A DNA stretch of 64,000 bases from Hymenobacter sedentarius (GTDB taxonomy: Bacteria; Bacteroidota; Bacteroidia; Cytophagales; Hymenobacteraceae). The notes beneath the pieces are model-generated. The model did no database searches and had not been told where the DNA came from. It saw only the letters and a list, made by a program, of their open reading frames with translations. A program made the translations under genes and the position numbers. Of this stretch, positions 28,684 to 37,262 are shown in pieces. The number at the start of each line of letters is the position of its first letter. The stretch's first letter is position 1. The stretch is from positions 1,674,001-1,738,000 of the forward strand of contig NZ_CP013909.1 of assembly GCF_001507645.1 (NCBI RefSeq), read 5' to 3'.

Positions 28684-29118
28684 ATGGACGTATTATTGAT
28701 TGACGACGACACCATCGGGGTATTCCTGACGGAGCGCTTACTAAAACGAGAAGGGTTCACCGATAGCATTGCTTCCTTGCCTTCTGCCGAGGAAGCCCTG
28801 GCGTTTTTGCAAAATGCCGAGCCCCACCAGCTGCCCCACGTGATTTTTCTGGACCTGAACATGCCCCTCATGGACGGCTGGGAGTTTCTGGAGGCGCTGC
28901 GGCCGCTGGAAAACCGCTTGCTCGGGCGCTGCCACATCTACATCCTCACTTCGTCCTTGGCCCATACCGACCTGGCCCGCATCAAGCAATTTCCCCTGGT
29001 AGATGGCCTGATTAACAAGCCCTTGGATGCGGCCCAGATCCAGGCCGTGCGGGCGCAGGTAGACGCCGCGCTGAGTGCCGGGCAGGAAGTGCCCACGCGC
29101 CCGGACCGGCGCCCTTAG
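28684..29118 (+). CDS. Single-domain response regulator (Rcp1/CheY-like)
   Basis: A 144-residue receiver without an output domain. The acidic pocket (Asp7, Asp8), phosphorylated Asp57 in IFLDLNMPLMDGW, the Thr/Ser of YILTSSL and the lysine of INKPLD are all present. Receivers with this long loop before the Lys follow PAS-type kinases in many Bacteroidota and cyanobacteria. It is cotranscribed with the kinase at 27249. It probably relays phosphate to another protein. Its stop lies one base from that of the opposing kinase gene. Confidence 0.92.
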   Translation: MDVLLIDDDTIGVFLTERLLKREGFTDSIASLPSAEEALAFLQNAEPHQLPHVIFLDLNMPLMDGWEFLEALRPLENRLLGRCHIYILTSSLAHTDLARIKQFPLVDGLINKPLDAAQIQAVRAQVDAALSAGQEVPTRPDRRP

Positions 29119-29119
29119 T

Positions 29120-30205
29120 TTAGTTAGGCAGCTTGATGTAAAAGGTGGTGCCCGCGTTTTCCTGGCTTTCAAACCAGATGGTGCCGTCGTGGAGCCGCAC
29201 CAGCGCCTGGATGATGGACATGCCCAGGCCGGTGGTTTTTTCGCCGCGCAGGCCCGGCCGGCGGGCCTTGGTGAAGCGGTCGAACAGCACGGGCTGCAGC
29301 TTTTCGGGAATGCCGATGCCGTCGTCGGCCACCGTCACCAGCACGTGGTCGGGGTGCTGTTCCAGCCGCACGTCGATGTGGCCGCCTTCGCGGGTAAATT
29401 TGATGGCGTTGGACAGCAGGTTGTTTATCACTTGCAGAAACTTGTTGTTGTCCAGCTCAACGTAAATGTGGTCGGGGGTGCTGCTGAAGCTGAAGTGCTT
29501 GGCCACCAGGCGCTCCGACTGCTGGTAGGTGTCCATCACCTGCTGCAGGCTGGCCGACAGGTCCACGCGGGCGCGCTTGAGCTGCACATTGGACGACTCC
29601 ACGAACTCGCTGTCCACAAACTCGCGGATGAGGTTCACGCTGTCGCGGCACGTGTCCTGCATCACCTGCACCAGCTTTTCGAGCTGCGGGTCGTGCAGGT
29701 CTTCGGTCTTCTCCCGGAAGTACACGGCCAGCTGGTGCAGCATGTTGAAGGGCCCGGCCAGGTCGTGCGACAGAATCTCCAGCGTGGTGTTCTTCTTGGC
29801 CATGAACTTGTCGGCGTTGCGGGTGTATTCCTGCTCCACGGTCACGTCCTGCGCGCTGCCGCACAGCAGCACCTGGCCGTCGGAGGCCACGGCGCGGTAG
29901 GCCCGCACGCACAGCCACCGCAGCGGGGCGTCGGGCGCGGCCTGCATCCGCAGCAGCAGGTCGTCGTGCAGCTCGCCGTTGGCCAGCTCCGCAAAGCAGG
30001 CGAGGGCGTATTTCTGGTCTTCGGCGGGCAGGCAGCTCAGGAGCCAGGGCAGGTCGGCGGTGGCGGTTTCGCGCCGGCGCGGGGCAAACAGCCGCTCGTA
30101 GGCCTCGTTCACGTACACTACCTGGCTGGTGCTCACGCTATAGGCAAATAAGAGCAGTGGGTTCCCCTCCAGCAGGTGGCGAAACACTTCAATTTGTTCT
30201 AGCAT
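29120..30205 (-). CDS. PAS sensor histidine kinase
   Basis: A 361-residue soluble kinase. A PAS domain occupies about 8-125 (FAYSVSTSQVVYVNEAYERL) and ends in the DVTVEQEY exit helix. The HisKA box holds His147 (LEILSHDLAGPFNML), and the ATPase domain shows NLLSNAIKFTREGG, VADDGIGIP and TTGLGMSIIQALVRLHDG. It converges on the response regulator at 28684 with a single base between stop codons. The pair plus this kinase may form one phosphorelay, but the opposite orientation means separate control. Confidence 0.93.
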   Translation of the reverse strand: MLEQIEVFRHLLEGNPLLLFAYSVSTSQVVYVNEAYERLFAPRRRETATADLPWLLSCLPAEDQKYALACFAELANGELHDDLLLRMQAAPDAPLRWLCVRAYRAVASDGQVLLCGSAQDVTVEQEYTRNADKFMAKKNTTLEILSHDLAGPFNMLHQLAVYFREKTEDLHDPQLEKLVQVMQDTCRDSVNLIREFVDSEFVESSNVQLKRARVDLSASLQQVMDTYQQSERLVAKHFSFSSTPDHIYVELDNNKFLQVINNLLSNAIKFTREGGHIDVRLEQHPDHVLVTVADDGIGIPEKLQPVLFDRFTKARRPGLRGEKTTGLGMSIIQALVRLHDGTIWFESQENAGTTFYIKLPN

Positions 30206-30402
30206 AACACAGGCGTGGCAAGCGGGGTACCCTACAGCTTTCTCCTCTTGCCTGAAGGGAGGATAATGTCCGCCGAAGGTAGGCGGAACTGGCTAATTTC
30301 TATGCGCTGAGTCAGCTATTCATGCTTTTTGTTGGCTAAACCCGCGCCGAACTTCCCGCAACGGCGCTTGGCCCCACGGCTTCGGCTAGCTAACCCTAAC
30401 GC

Positions 30403-30437
30403 AAAGCGGCGGCCACCCCGTGGGGCAGCCGCCGCTT
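30403..30437 (-). terminator. GC-rich hairpin after the amino-acid permease
   Basis: AAAGCGGCGGC pairs with GCCGCCGCTTT around a second short stem (CCCC/GGGG). It lies 20 bp past the permease stop codon on the minus strand, with a short T-run formed by the AAAG end. Confidence 0.7.
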
Positions 30438-30456
30438 TCCATCGCCGCCGGTGCGG

Positions 30457-32232
30457 CTAAGCCGCCTGCAGGGTGCGGCTCAATTTCGAGTTTTTGTAGC
30501 CATAGCCGAAGTACACGGCCAGCCCAATCAGCAGCCACACGAAGAATAGCGTCCAGTTGCTGATGCCGAGTTGGGTCATTAAATACAGGTTGATGAGCAG
30601 GCCCAGTACGGGCAGCGTGGACAGCCGCTTGCGGAACGAGAGCACCGCCAGCGCCACGCAAAACAGCAGGAATACCATGGTGGGAATCTGGTGGGCAAAG
30701 CCGCCCACAATGGTGCCGGTCACGGCATCTTTGGCCAGCCAGCCGCGCTGCCCGCTCACGTCCTGCCAGAATTCGGCGTTGCCGGCCCCGTTGTAGCGCA
30801 AAATTAGGAACGCGCCCAATGCCAGCACCAGCGGCACCAGCCACTGCCCGTTGAGGTACGGCACTTTGAAGCGGGCCTCCGACTGGCCGTAGGGGTCGAT
30901 GATGAGGATGCCGCCGCACACCAGCGCAAACGCGAACAGCGTGCCGATGCTGGTGAGGTCCACCACCAAATCCATGTTGAGAATCAGTGCCGGCACGGCC
31001 ACAAAAAAGCCCGTGACGATGGTGGCAAACGACGGCGTGTGGAAGCGCGGGTGAATGCTGGCAAACACCTGGGGCAGAAGGCCGTCGCGGGCCATGGTGA
31101 GCCAGATGCGCGGCTGGCCCAGCTGAAACACCAGCAGTACCGAGGCCATGGCAAACACCGCACTCACGGCCACCAGGCCCGACAGCCGCGGCATGCCGAT
31201 GCGCGCAAATACAAACGAGAGCGGGTCGCCCACGCCGAGCTCTTTGTACGACACCATGCCGGTGAGAATGAGCGTGATGATGACGTACAGCACCGTGCAG
31301 ATGATGAGGGCGTACATCATGGCCTTGGGCAGGTCGCGCTGGGGGTTTTTGCACTCCTCGGCGGTGGTCGAAATGGCATCGAAGCCGATGTAGGCGAAGA
31401 ACACCGCCGACACGCCCTTGAGCACACCGCCCACGCCGTTGGGGGCAAAGGGGTGCCAGTTGGCCGGCTGCACGTAGAACGCACCCACGGCAATCACCAC
31501 GGCCACGATTATCAACTTCAACAATACCAGGATGTTGGAAGCGGTTTTGCTTTCCTTAATGCCCACGTACACCAGCGCCGTGATGAGTACCGTGATGGTG
31601 AACGCCGGCAAGTCGGCCACCAGGTGGAAGTTGCCAAATAGTGCGGGGGCCGAGGTCCAGATTTTGTAGCCCTCCAGCTGGGCTGCTGTGGCTTGCGAAA
31701 GGGGCTGGTGGGCCTGCATCAGGGCCATCACGGCGTGGTAGCCCTGGTAGGCGCTTTGGGTGCCGGTACTGAGGTAGGTGGGAATGTGCAGCCCCACGCC
31801 ATCGAGCAGGCCGGTGAAGTAGTCGGACCAGGAAATGGCCACCACGATGTTGCCCACCGCGTATTCCATAATCAGGGCCCAGCCGATTATCCAAGCTGCC
31901 AGCTCGCCAAATGAGGCATAGGCGTAGGTGTAGGCCGAGCCGCTCACCGGGATGGTGGCCGCAAACTGCGCGTAGCACAAGGCCGAAAACGCACACGCCA
32001 CGGCCGTAAACACAAACAGCAGCGACACGGCCGGCCCACCGTCGAGGCTGGCCTTGCCGATGGTGCTGAAAATGCCGGCCCCGATGATGGCCGCAATGCC
32101 CAGGGCCGTGAGGTCGCGCACGGTGAGGTGGCGGGCCAGGCCCCCGGGCGAGTGGCCCTCGGCGTCGGCAGGCGGGTTTTGGAGGATGGCCGCAATGGAT
32201 TTGCGGCGGAATAGAGACTTTTCGGAACGCAT
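30457..32232 (-). CDS. APC family amino acid permease (cationic amino acid transporter type)
   Basis: A 591-residue inner-membrane protein with about 13-14 hydrophobic helices. TALGIAAIIGAGIFSTIGKA is the unwound TM1 substrate site of APC permeases, and FFAYIGFDAISTTAEECKNP is the conserved TM6-loop segment of the YfnA/CAT branch. It likely imports basic or branched amino acids with a cation. A 100-residue loop between TM3 and TM4 (TGLLDGVGLHIPTYLSTGTQ onward) is longer than in typical family members. The ATG at 32232 opens a normal cytoplasmic N-terminus. Confidence 0.9.
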   Translation of the reverse strand: MRSEKSLFRRKSIAAILQNPPADAEGHSPGGLARHLTVRDLTALGIAAIIGAGIFSTIGKASLDGGPAVSLLFVFTAVACAFSALCYAQFAATIPVSGSAYTYAYASFGELAAWIIGWALIMEYAVGNIVVAISWSDYFTGLLDGVGLHIPTYLSTGTQSAYQGYHAVMALMQAHQPLSQATAAQLEGYKIWTSAPALFGNFHLVADLPAFTITVLITALVYVGIKESKTASNILVLLKLIIVAVVIAVGAFYVQPANWHPFAPNGVGGVLKGVSAVFFAYIGFDAISTTAEECKNPQRDLPKAMMYALIICTVLYVIITLILTGMVSYKELGVGDPLSFVFARIGMPRLSGLVAVSAVFAMASVLLVFQLGQPRIWLTMARDGLLPQVFASIHPRFHTPSFATIVTGFFVAVPALILNMDLVVDLTSIGTLFAFALVCGGILIIDPYGQSEARFKVPYLNGQWLVPLVLALGAFLILRYNGAGNAEFWQDVSGQRGWLAKDAVTGTIVGGFAHQIPTMVFLLFCVALAVLSFRKRLSTLPVLGLLINLYLMTQLGISNWTLFFVWLLIGLAVYFGYGYKNSKLSRTLQAA

Positions 32233-32313
32233 GAAAGGTGGGAGGGACGGGTTTGAAGGGCAAAAGATAACGCCCCGGCGCGGCTTACCGTCCGCCTTGC
32301 CCTTGCCGCAACC

Positions 32314-32817
32314 TCAGCGCAGCAGCCCTCCCAGCACAGTGCCAGCTATATGCAGCGTGGCCGAGCCATTGCCGAGACGTACTGGCATGCCCACCGAAAG
32401 GGCCCCTATGCTCCTGCCATAGCCGTTGTAATAGCCATTGGAGTAGCCATTGCGCAGTGGCAGGGGGGCGTAGCCGGGGTTGGGCGGCAGCGCTTCGCCG
32501 CCGGGCCCGTACAGCGGGTTGGCGCCGTAGGCTTGCAGTTGGTAGGGCGAAAAGCTGTATTGCACAAACGCCCCGGCGCGGCCCTTCACACTGCTGAGCT
32601 GGTAGCGCAGGTAGGGCTGCACGGCGTAGCCGAAACCCGGCACCGCGGCCGAGAGTGGCGTGTAGCTGCCCACCACGTAGGCCCCCGTGAGAAAATGCCC
32701 CTGGGTGGGTGCTGCCGGCGATGGAATTTCCAGGCCCACTGCGCCGGTCGGTTTCGTTTGGGCCGGGCTCAGCAGTGGGAGCAGCGCCAGCGGCGCCATG
32801 CAAAACAAGGTTTTCAT
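32314..32817 (-). CDS. Hypothetical secreted protein, Gly/Tyr/Asn-rich C-terminus
   Basis: A 167-residue protein with a clear signal peptide (MKTLFCMAPLALLPLLSPAQ) cleaved near residue 20. The mature part has alternating hydrophobic strands (GHFLTGAYVVGSYTPLSAAV, YLRYQLSSVKGRAGAFVQYS) that could form a small beta-barrel, then a NGYSNGYYNGYGRS linker and a final strand. I do not recognise the family. The start at 32817 is set by the signal peptide. It is convergent with nothing and probably monocistronic. Confidence 0.6.
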   Translation of the reverse strand: MKTLFCMAPLALLPLLSPAQTKPTGAVGLEIPSPAAPTQGHFLTGAYVVGSYTPLSAAVPGFGYAVQPYLRYQLSSVKGRAGAFVQYSFSPYQLQAYGANPLYGPGGEALPPNPGYAPLPLRNGYSNGYYNGYGRSIGALSVGMPVRLGNGSATLHIAGTVLGGLLR

Positions 32818-32987
32818 AGCGAAGGGAAAAGTCTGTGGTAAACACCAGTGGCCGGCGCCCACTAAGGTACAAGGTTTTACACAGTGGCCAAGCAGCTCCA
32901 GCCACTGTTTCTGGCTCAACGCCCGGGCGTCGTGTGCACTTGCCGGTACTTCGGCATCGGGGGTAGTGAACCCTCTTTTGTTAGCGG

Positions 32988-33797
32988 ATGAAGCCTTCCC
33001 TTGTTCTCACCATTCCGCAGCCCTGCCACGAAAGTTGGGCTGGCATGACGCCCACAGCTTCCGGCCGCCACTGCGCCGCCTGCCAGCAAACCGTGGTGGA
33101 TTTCACCTTGCAGTCCGACGCCGAAATCCTGGCCTTTTTTGCCAGGGCCGCGGGCGCCCGCACCTGCGGGCGCTTTGCGGCGGGGCAACTGGAGCGGCCG
33201 TTGCAGCGCGCCGCCCCGGTTGCCCCAACGCGCTGGCGGGCCTGGCTCGCAGCAGCCGTAGCCTTATGGAGCCTGCGCGAAGTAGCCCCCACGGTAGCCC
33301 AAGCTCAGGCCCCCGCCGAATGGCGCGCCCGATACGGTGGCGGCCCAGTACCGGCTACGACGTCCGCGCCGCAAACTGCCGCTCACGCCGGGGCCAAGGC
33401 AGCTACGCCGCTGGTGCTGCGAGGCATCGTTACGGACTCTGCCAGTAAGCAGGGCTTGCCCGGCGTAACGGTTCTTCTGAAGGGTACCACTATTGGAACG
33501 AGTACCAACTACGATGGCACTTTTGAGCTGGTGGTGCCCGCGGAAATGGCGGCCCAGGCCAGCCTGCCCATTGCGGTAAGCTCCATCGGCTATGGAACAC
33601 AGTTCCATGCTGTCGCAAGTGCTGCGGCGGCCAGCCCGCTTGCTTTTCAGCTGCAAGCCGATAGGAGGGAATTCGTCGGAGGGATAGTAATGGGGGCCAT
33701 GGTGATGCCCCGGGTTTTGCCGCCTGCGCCCTGGCACCCGCGCCGCCTTTACAATTGGGGTAAATACTGGGTGACGCGTCCCTTCCGGAGCCTGTAA
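32988..33797 (+). CDS. Cys4 domain - TM - CarboxypepD-regulatory protein (paralog 1)
   Basis: A 269-residue membrane protein in three parts. Residues 1-65 carry Cys13, Cys29, Cys32 and Cys60 in the pattern PCxxSW...GRHCxxCxxxVVDF...CGRF, which looks like a small metal-binding domain. A hydrophobic helix at about 84-98 (WRAWLAAAVALWSL) should cross the membrane, and a carboxypeptidase-regulatory-like beta-sandwich follows (VLRGIVTDSASKQGLPGVTV to YGTQF). If the N-terminus is cytoplasmic, the sandwich is periplasmic. No function is known to me. The next gene is a tandem paralog with cysteines at the same positions. Confidence 0.75.
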   Translation: MKPSLVLTIPQPCHESWAGMTPTASGRHCAACQQTVVDFTLQSDAEILAFFARAAGARTCGRFAAGQLERPLQRAAPVAPTRWRAWLAAAVALWSLREVAPTVAQAQAPAEWRARYGGGPVPATTSAPQTAAHAGAKAATPLVLRGIVTDSASKQGLPGVTVLLKGTTIGTSTNYDGTFELVVPAEMAAQASLPIAVSSIGYGTQFHAVASAAAASPLAFQLQADRREFVGGIVMGAMVMPRVLPPAPWHPRRLYNWGKYWVTRPFRSL

Positions 33798-33845
33798 AAC
33801 CCATTCGAGATAGGTGAAATTTTATGTTTATGCTACTTTCGAAGC

Positions 33846-34613
33846 ATGGCTACTTCTCCGACCATCACTGTTCCGCAGCCCTGTAATCAAAGTTGGACAG
33901 CCATGAACCCTACGGAAGCAGGTCGCCATTGCGCGGCCTGCCAGAAAACGGTGGTGGATTTCAGCCTGAAAACAAGGGAAGAAATCCTGGCTTATCTGGC
34001 TCAACCCGGGCAGGAAAATTCTTGCGGACGTTTTCGGAGTAGCCCGCAGCAGCCGTCGGCGCGGATGTTGAGCTGGCCAGCCGCCCCGTGGGTGGCGCTT
34101 TCGCTGGCGGCGGTATTAACATTAACCCATTGTACCCCCGATGCTTCGCCCCCTTCACCCGCTGACGCGCAAGCAACCATTCTGCCCGATGCGCAGATGG
34201 TTAGCGGCTGGGTACTTGACCGCGACACCCAGCAGCCGCTGGCCGGCGCGCTGATTATTTGTGAAAAGGACACCCTTTGCCAAACCCGAACTGCCGCCAA
34301 TGGCTCCTTTCACTTGGCTGTGCCGAAGCATTTATCAGCCAGTAAGCTGATTGCGGTCCTGCCTGGGCGCCCGCAGGTGCAGCAGAACGAGGAGGATTGG
34401 TTAATGCCTTATATCCCGCATTATTTCACCGCGGGCAACAATGTAACCGTCTTACTGCGTCGGCCAAGAATGATTCTTGGAGAAACAAAGCTCGAGGCCG
34501 GCGAGACCCGCACTCCGGCGATTTTGGGATATTTGATGCGTCAAGGTGCTGTACCACCGCCATTTCCTAAAATTATCGATATAGAATTCCAGGCTCCAAA
34601 AACAAAGCCGTAA
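33846..34613 (+). CDS. Cys4 domain - TM - CarboxypepD-regulatory protein (paralog 2)
   Basis: A 255-residue paralog of the gene at 32988, 48 bp downstream. Cys13, Cys29, Cys32 and Cys60 occupy identical positions (PQPCNQSWTAM, GRHCAACQKTVVDFS, CGRF). The helix is at about 77-95 (WPAAPWVALSLAAVLTLTH), ending in Cys96, and the sandwich begins at MVSGWVLDRDTQQPLAGALI. The C-terminal half has drifted much more than the Cys domain, so the N-terminal part is the conserved piece. A TACTTTCG element ends four bases before the ATG. Confidence 0.75.
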   Translation: MATSPTITVPQPCNQSWTAMNPTEAGRHCAACQKTVVDFSLKTREEILAYLAQPGQENSCGRFRSSPQQPSARMLSWPAAPWVALSLAAVLTLTHCTPDASPPSPADAQATILPDAQMVSGWVLDRDTQQPLAGALIICEKDTLCQTRTAANGSFHLAVPKHLSASKLIAVLPGRPQVQQNEEDWLMPYIPHYFTAGNNVTVLLRRPRMILGETKLEAGETRTPAILGYLMRQGAVPPPFPKIIDIEFQAPKTKP

Positions 34614-34659
34614 CGACGGTAAGCAAACCTTTCGGCCCGCAAAATCCTTGTGGCAGGGT

Positions 34660-35715
34660 ATGAAATTCTTGCGCTTATCCCTGCTGCTCGTTCTGGCTTC
34701 GGCCTGCTCTATCCTCAAGCCTACCACGCGGCACGACCTTTTTCCGGGCCAGGCCCAACTGCCGCTGGAGGAGGCCCCGCACGTCAAAAACTCGCTGGAG
34801 TGGTGGTATTTCACGGGCCATCTCAAGGACGTGGCCAGCGGCGAGACCTTCGGCGTGGAATACGTTTTCTTTCACTTCAATCCCGATGGCAAGCAGGATT
34901 ACCAGATGGTAAACTTCGCCCTGACCGACCCGCAGACCCAGCAGTTTCGCTACGACTACAAGCTGGACAAGCTTGCGGCGCCGCTCACCGCCGCGCTGCC
35001 CATCAACCTCACCGGGCAGAAGGCCGCCCAAATCTGGACCCTCACCGGGCAGGAGGGCCGCTACCAGCTGCTGGCCCGCATGGCCGACCACGCCGGCCAG
35101 GCCATCAACCTGACCACCACGCCGGCCAAGCCCGCCCTGCTGCACGGCGGCACCGGCTACGAGCAATATGGGGCCGTGGCCCAGGCCGGCTACTACAGCT
35201 TCCCGCGCTTAGCCGCCACCGGCACCATCGAAGCAGGCGGCAAAATCCACCAGGTAACCGGCGACCTCTGGTACGACCGGCAATGGAACTGCGGCGGCGT
35301 AAACAAGAAAAACGTGGCCTGGGACTGGCTCAGCCTGCAGCTCGACGAGCCCAAGGAAGAACTGATGCTATACGCCGTGCACGACACCAAGACCGGCCAG
35401 CACATCGGCGGCGGCTCGCACTTCGGCGCCCAAGGCGAAAACCTACACCTGGCCGAAACCGAATTCAAACTCGAACCCCTCACGTACTGGACCAGCCCCA
35501 AATCCAAGAAAAAATACCCCGCCACCTGGCACGTGAGCGTGCCCAGCAAAGGCTACGAGCTAACCGTGACACCGCTGGTACCCAACCAGGAACTGGGCCT
35601 GCGCCTCTTCAAAGTCCTGAACTTGTACTATTGGGAAGGCATGTGCCGCGTGACCGGAACCCGCAACGGCCAGCCGGTGAAAGGCAACGCCTACGTGGAA
35701 ATCACGAATCGGTGA
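34660..35715 (+). CDS. CrtC/AttH-like lipocalin-family lipoprotein
   Basis: A 351-residue lipoprotein. The signal peptide ends in a lipobox (LVLASAC, Cys15). The mature part resembles the AttH / hydroxyneurosporene synthase (CrtC) double-lipocalin fold: SLEWWYFTGHLKD, VEYVFFHFNPDGKQDYQM, the centre GDLWYDRQWNCGG and late YYWEGMCRVTGTRNGQPV. CrtC hydrates carotenoids, which Hymenobacter-type bacteria make in quantity, but no carotenoid gene is adjacent and most AttH proteins are uncharacterised. The ATG at 34660 begins the signal peptide; a TTG four codons upstream is less likely. A perfect inverted repeat follows at 35716. Confidence 0.82.
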   Translation: MKFLRLSLLLVLASACSILKPTTRHDLFPGQAQLPLEEAPHVKNSLEWWYFTGHLKDVASGETFGVEYVFFHFNPDGKQDYQMVNFALTDPQTQQFRYDYKLDKLAAPLTAALPINLTGQKAAQIWTLTGQEGRYQLLARMADHAGQAINLTTTPAKPALLHGGTGYEQYGAVAQAGYYSFPRLAATGTIEAGGKIHQVTGDLWYDRQWNCGGVNKKNVAWDWLSLQLDEPKEELMLYAVHDTKTGQHIGGGSHFGAQGENLHLAETEFKLEPLTYWTSPKSKKKYPATWHVSVPSKGYELTVTPLVPNQELGLRLFKVLNLYYWEGMCRVTGTRNGQPVKGNAYVEITNR

Positions 35716-35816
35716 TTCATTTAGCAGTTATCAATTAACATTTAACAGCCGTTCTGAAGGACCACAGAGACCCGTCAGAACGGCTGTTAAATGTTAATTG
35801 ATAACTGCTAAATGAA
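35716..35816. repeat. Perfect 42-bp inverted repeat, TTAACAGTTATCAATTAACA family
   Basis: Arms 35716-35757 and 35775-35816 are exact reverse complements around a 17-base loop. The outer part (ATTTAGCAGTTATCAATTAA) recurs at 44213-44343; the inner part (CAGCCGTTCTGA) does not. It fills the whole gap between two convergent genes and may terminate both. Confidence 0.9.
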
Positions 35817-35818
35817 AC

Positions 35819-37033
35819 CTACTGGTTCAGTATCAGCCGGAAGGTGGTGCCGCGGCCTACTTCGCTCCATTTCACAAAGAGCTTGCCTTCGTGGTAGTTC
35901 TCGATGATGCGCTTGGCCAGGGCCAGGCCCAGGCCCCAGCCGCGTTTTTTGGTGGTGAAGCCGGGCATGAACACGCTCTCGAGCTTGTTTTTGGGGATAC
36001 CCTTGCCGGTATCGGTGATGTCGATGGCGACCTGGCGGGTGGGCTTGCTGCGGCGGTACCAGGTGCGGCGGGTGCGCACGCGGCGCAGGTGCAGCGTGAT
36101 GGAGCCGCGGCCGTCCATGGCGTCTACGGCGTTTTTGCAGATGTTTTCGATGACCCAGTCAAACAGCGGCACATTGATGCGGGCGGGCGTATCGAGGGGC
36201 AGGTCGGATTCAATCTTGAACACCACTTTTTTTGATACCCGGCTTTGGAGGTATTCGATGGCGTTGCGGGTGGTGTGGTAGAGGTTTTCGTCCTTCAGCA
36301 CCGGCACGGAGCCGATGTTGCTGAATCGCTCGGTGATGATTTCCAGCCGCCGGATGTCCTTGCCCAACTCCTCCACAATGGGCTCGTCCTTGAAGCGCTC
36401 GGAGTCGCGGAGGTAGTTCTGCCAGCCCACCAGGCTGCTGAGCGGCGTGCCCAGCTGGTGAGCCGTTTCCTTGGCCAGGCCCACCCACACGCGGTTTTGC
36501 TCGGCGCGGCGCGAGGAGCTGAACGCGAAATAGGCAATGATGCCCAGGCAGCCAATCACCACGAGCTGCACCAGCGGGTAGGTGCGCAATTGCTGCAGCA
36601 GCTGCGAGTCGCGGTAGTAGATGTAGTTGACCTGCCCGGCCCCAAATTTCACCACAATGGGCTGGTGCTGCTGCTTCATGAGCAGGAGCTCGCTCGCGAG
36701 CAGCGTAACCGAATCGGCCGGCGACAGGTGCGCCGGCATGTTGATGTTCTTGGCCGCGATGATATCCTTGCCGTCGCTGCTGAGAATGACCGGAATGGTG
36801 GCATTCGCGTTTATTATCTCATTGAATACGAAGAGGGTATTCGAGTCTTGTTCGGAGTTGATGATGAACTCCTGGGCCTTGGCGTAAAGCTGAATCTGCT
36901 GCTGCTCGCGTTCCGATACGCGCTGCACCAGCCGGTTGGTGTAGATGACGGTAGCCGACCCAATGATCAGGGCCAGCACCGCAATCAGGATTTTGAGGCG
37001 GGATTTTTGGTCGTAAATTGGAATCAGGTTCAT
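35819..37033 (-). CDS. Membrane sensor histidine kinase
   Basis: A 404-residue kinase with two membrane helices (about 14-32 and 152-171) enclosing a periplasmic sensor of about 120 residues without a recognised fold. The phosphoacceptor His192 is in GLAKETAHQLGTPLSSLVGW, a box typical of Bacteroidota kinases. The ATPase domain shows NICKNAVDAMDGRG, DITDTGKGIPKNKL and GWGLGLALAKRIIE. The domain order is sensor, short linker, HisKA, ATPase; no HAMP is obvious. No response regulator is adjacent. ATG 37033 is preferred to the TTG one codon earlier. Confidence 0.92.
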   Translation of the reverse strand: MNLIPIYDQKSRLKILIAVLALIIGSATVIYTNRLVQRVSEREQQQIQLYAKAQEFIINSEQDSNTLFVFNEIINANATIPVILSSDGKDIIAAKNINMPAHLSPADSVTLLASELLLMKQQHQPIVVKFGAGQVNYIYYRDSQLLQQLRTYPLVQLVVIGCLGIIAYFAFSSSRRAEQNRVWVGLAKETAHQLGTPLSSLVGWQNYLRDSERFKDEPIVEELGKDIRRLEIITERFSNIGSVPVLKDENLYHTTRNAIEYLQSRVSKKVVFKIESDLPLDTPARINVPLFDWVIENICKNAVDAMDGRGSITLHLRRVRTRRTWYRRSKPTRQVAIDITDTGKGIPKNKLESVFMPGFTTKKRGWGLGLALAKRIIENYHEGKLFVKWSEVGRGTTFRLILNQ

Positions 37034-37118
37034 CAATCAGCAGTACGGGGCAGGCAAAGGAACGCCAGTTAGCCCAACGTTAGTACAAAGCGGCCCGGCA
37101 TAGCGTTGAACGTAGTAA

Positions 37119-37230
37119 AGAAGGCCGTCATGTTGAGCTTGTCGGAGCATCTCTACTGCGTAACTAACCCCGTTGATGGAATTAGTATTGAGGTAGAGAT
37201 GCTTCGGCTACGCTCAGCATGACGGCCTTT
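37119..37230. repeat. GTCATGCTGAGC-family inverted repeat
   Basis: Arms AAGGCCGTCATGTTGAGCTT... and ...CTCAGCATGACGGCCTT, with GGCC added outside the usual GTCATG end on both arms. The loop contains the AACTAAC...GGAATTAGTATTGAGGTA subtype also seen at 58152. It lies between dusB and the kinase at 35819. Confidence 0.8.
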
Positions 37231-37262
37231 AGGGAAGTACCAGGCCTTGATTGGCTAGCAGC

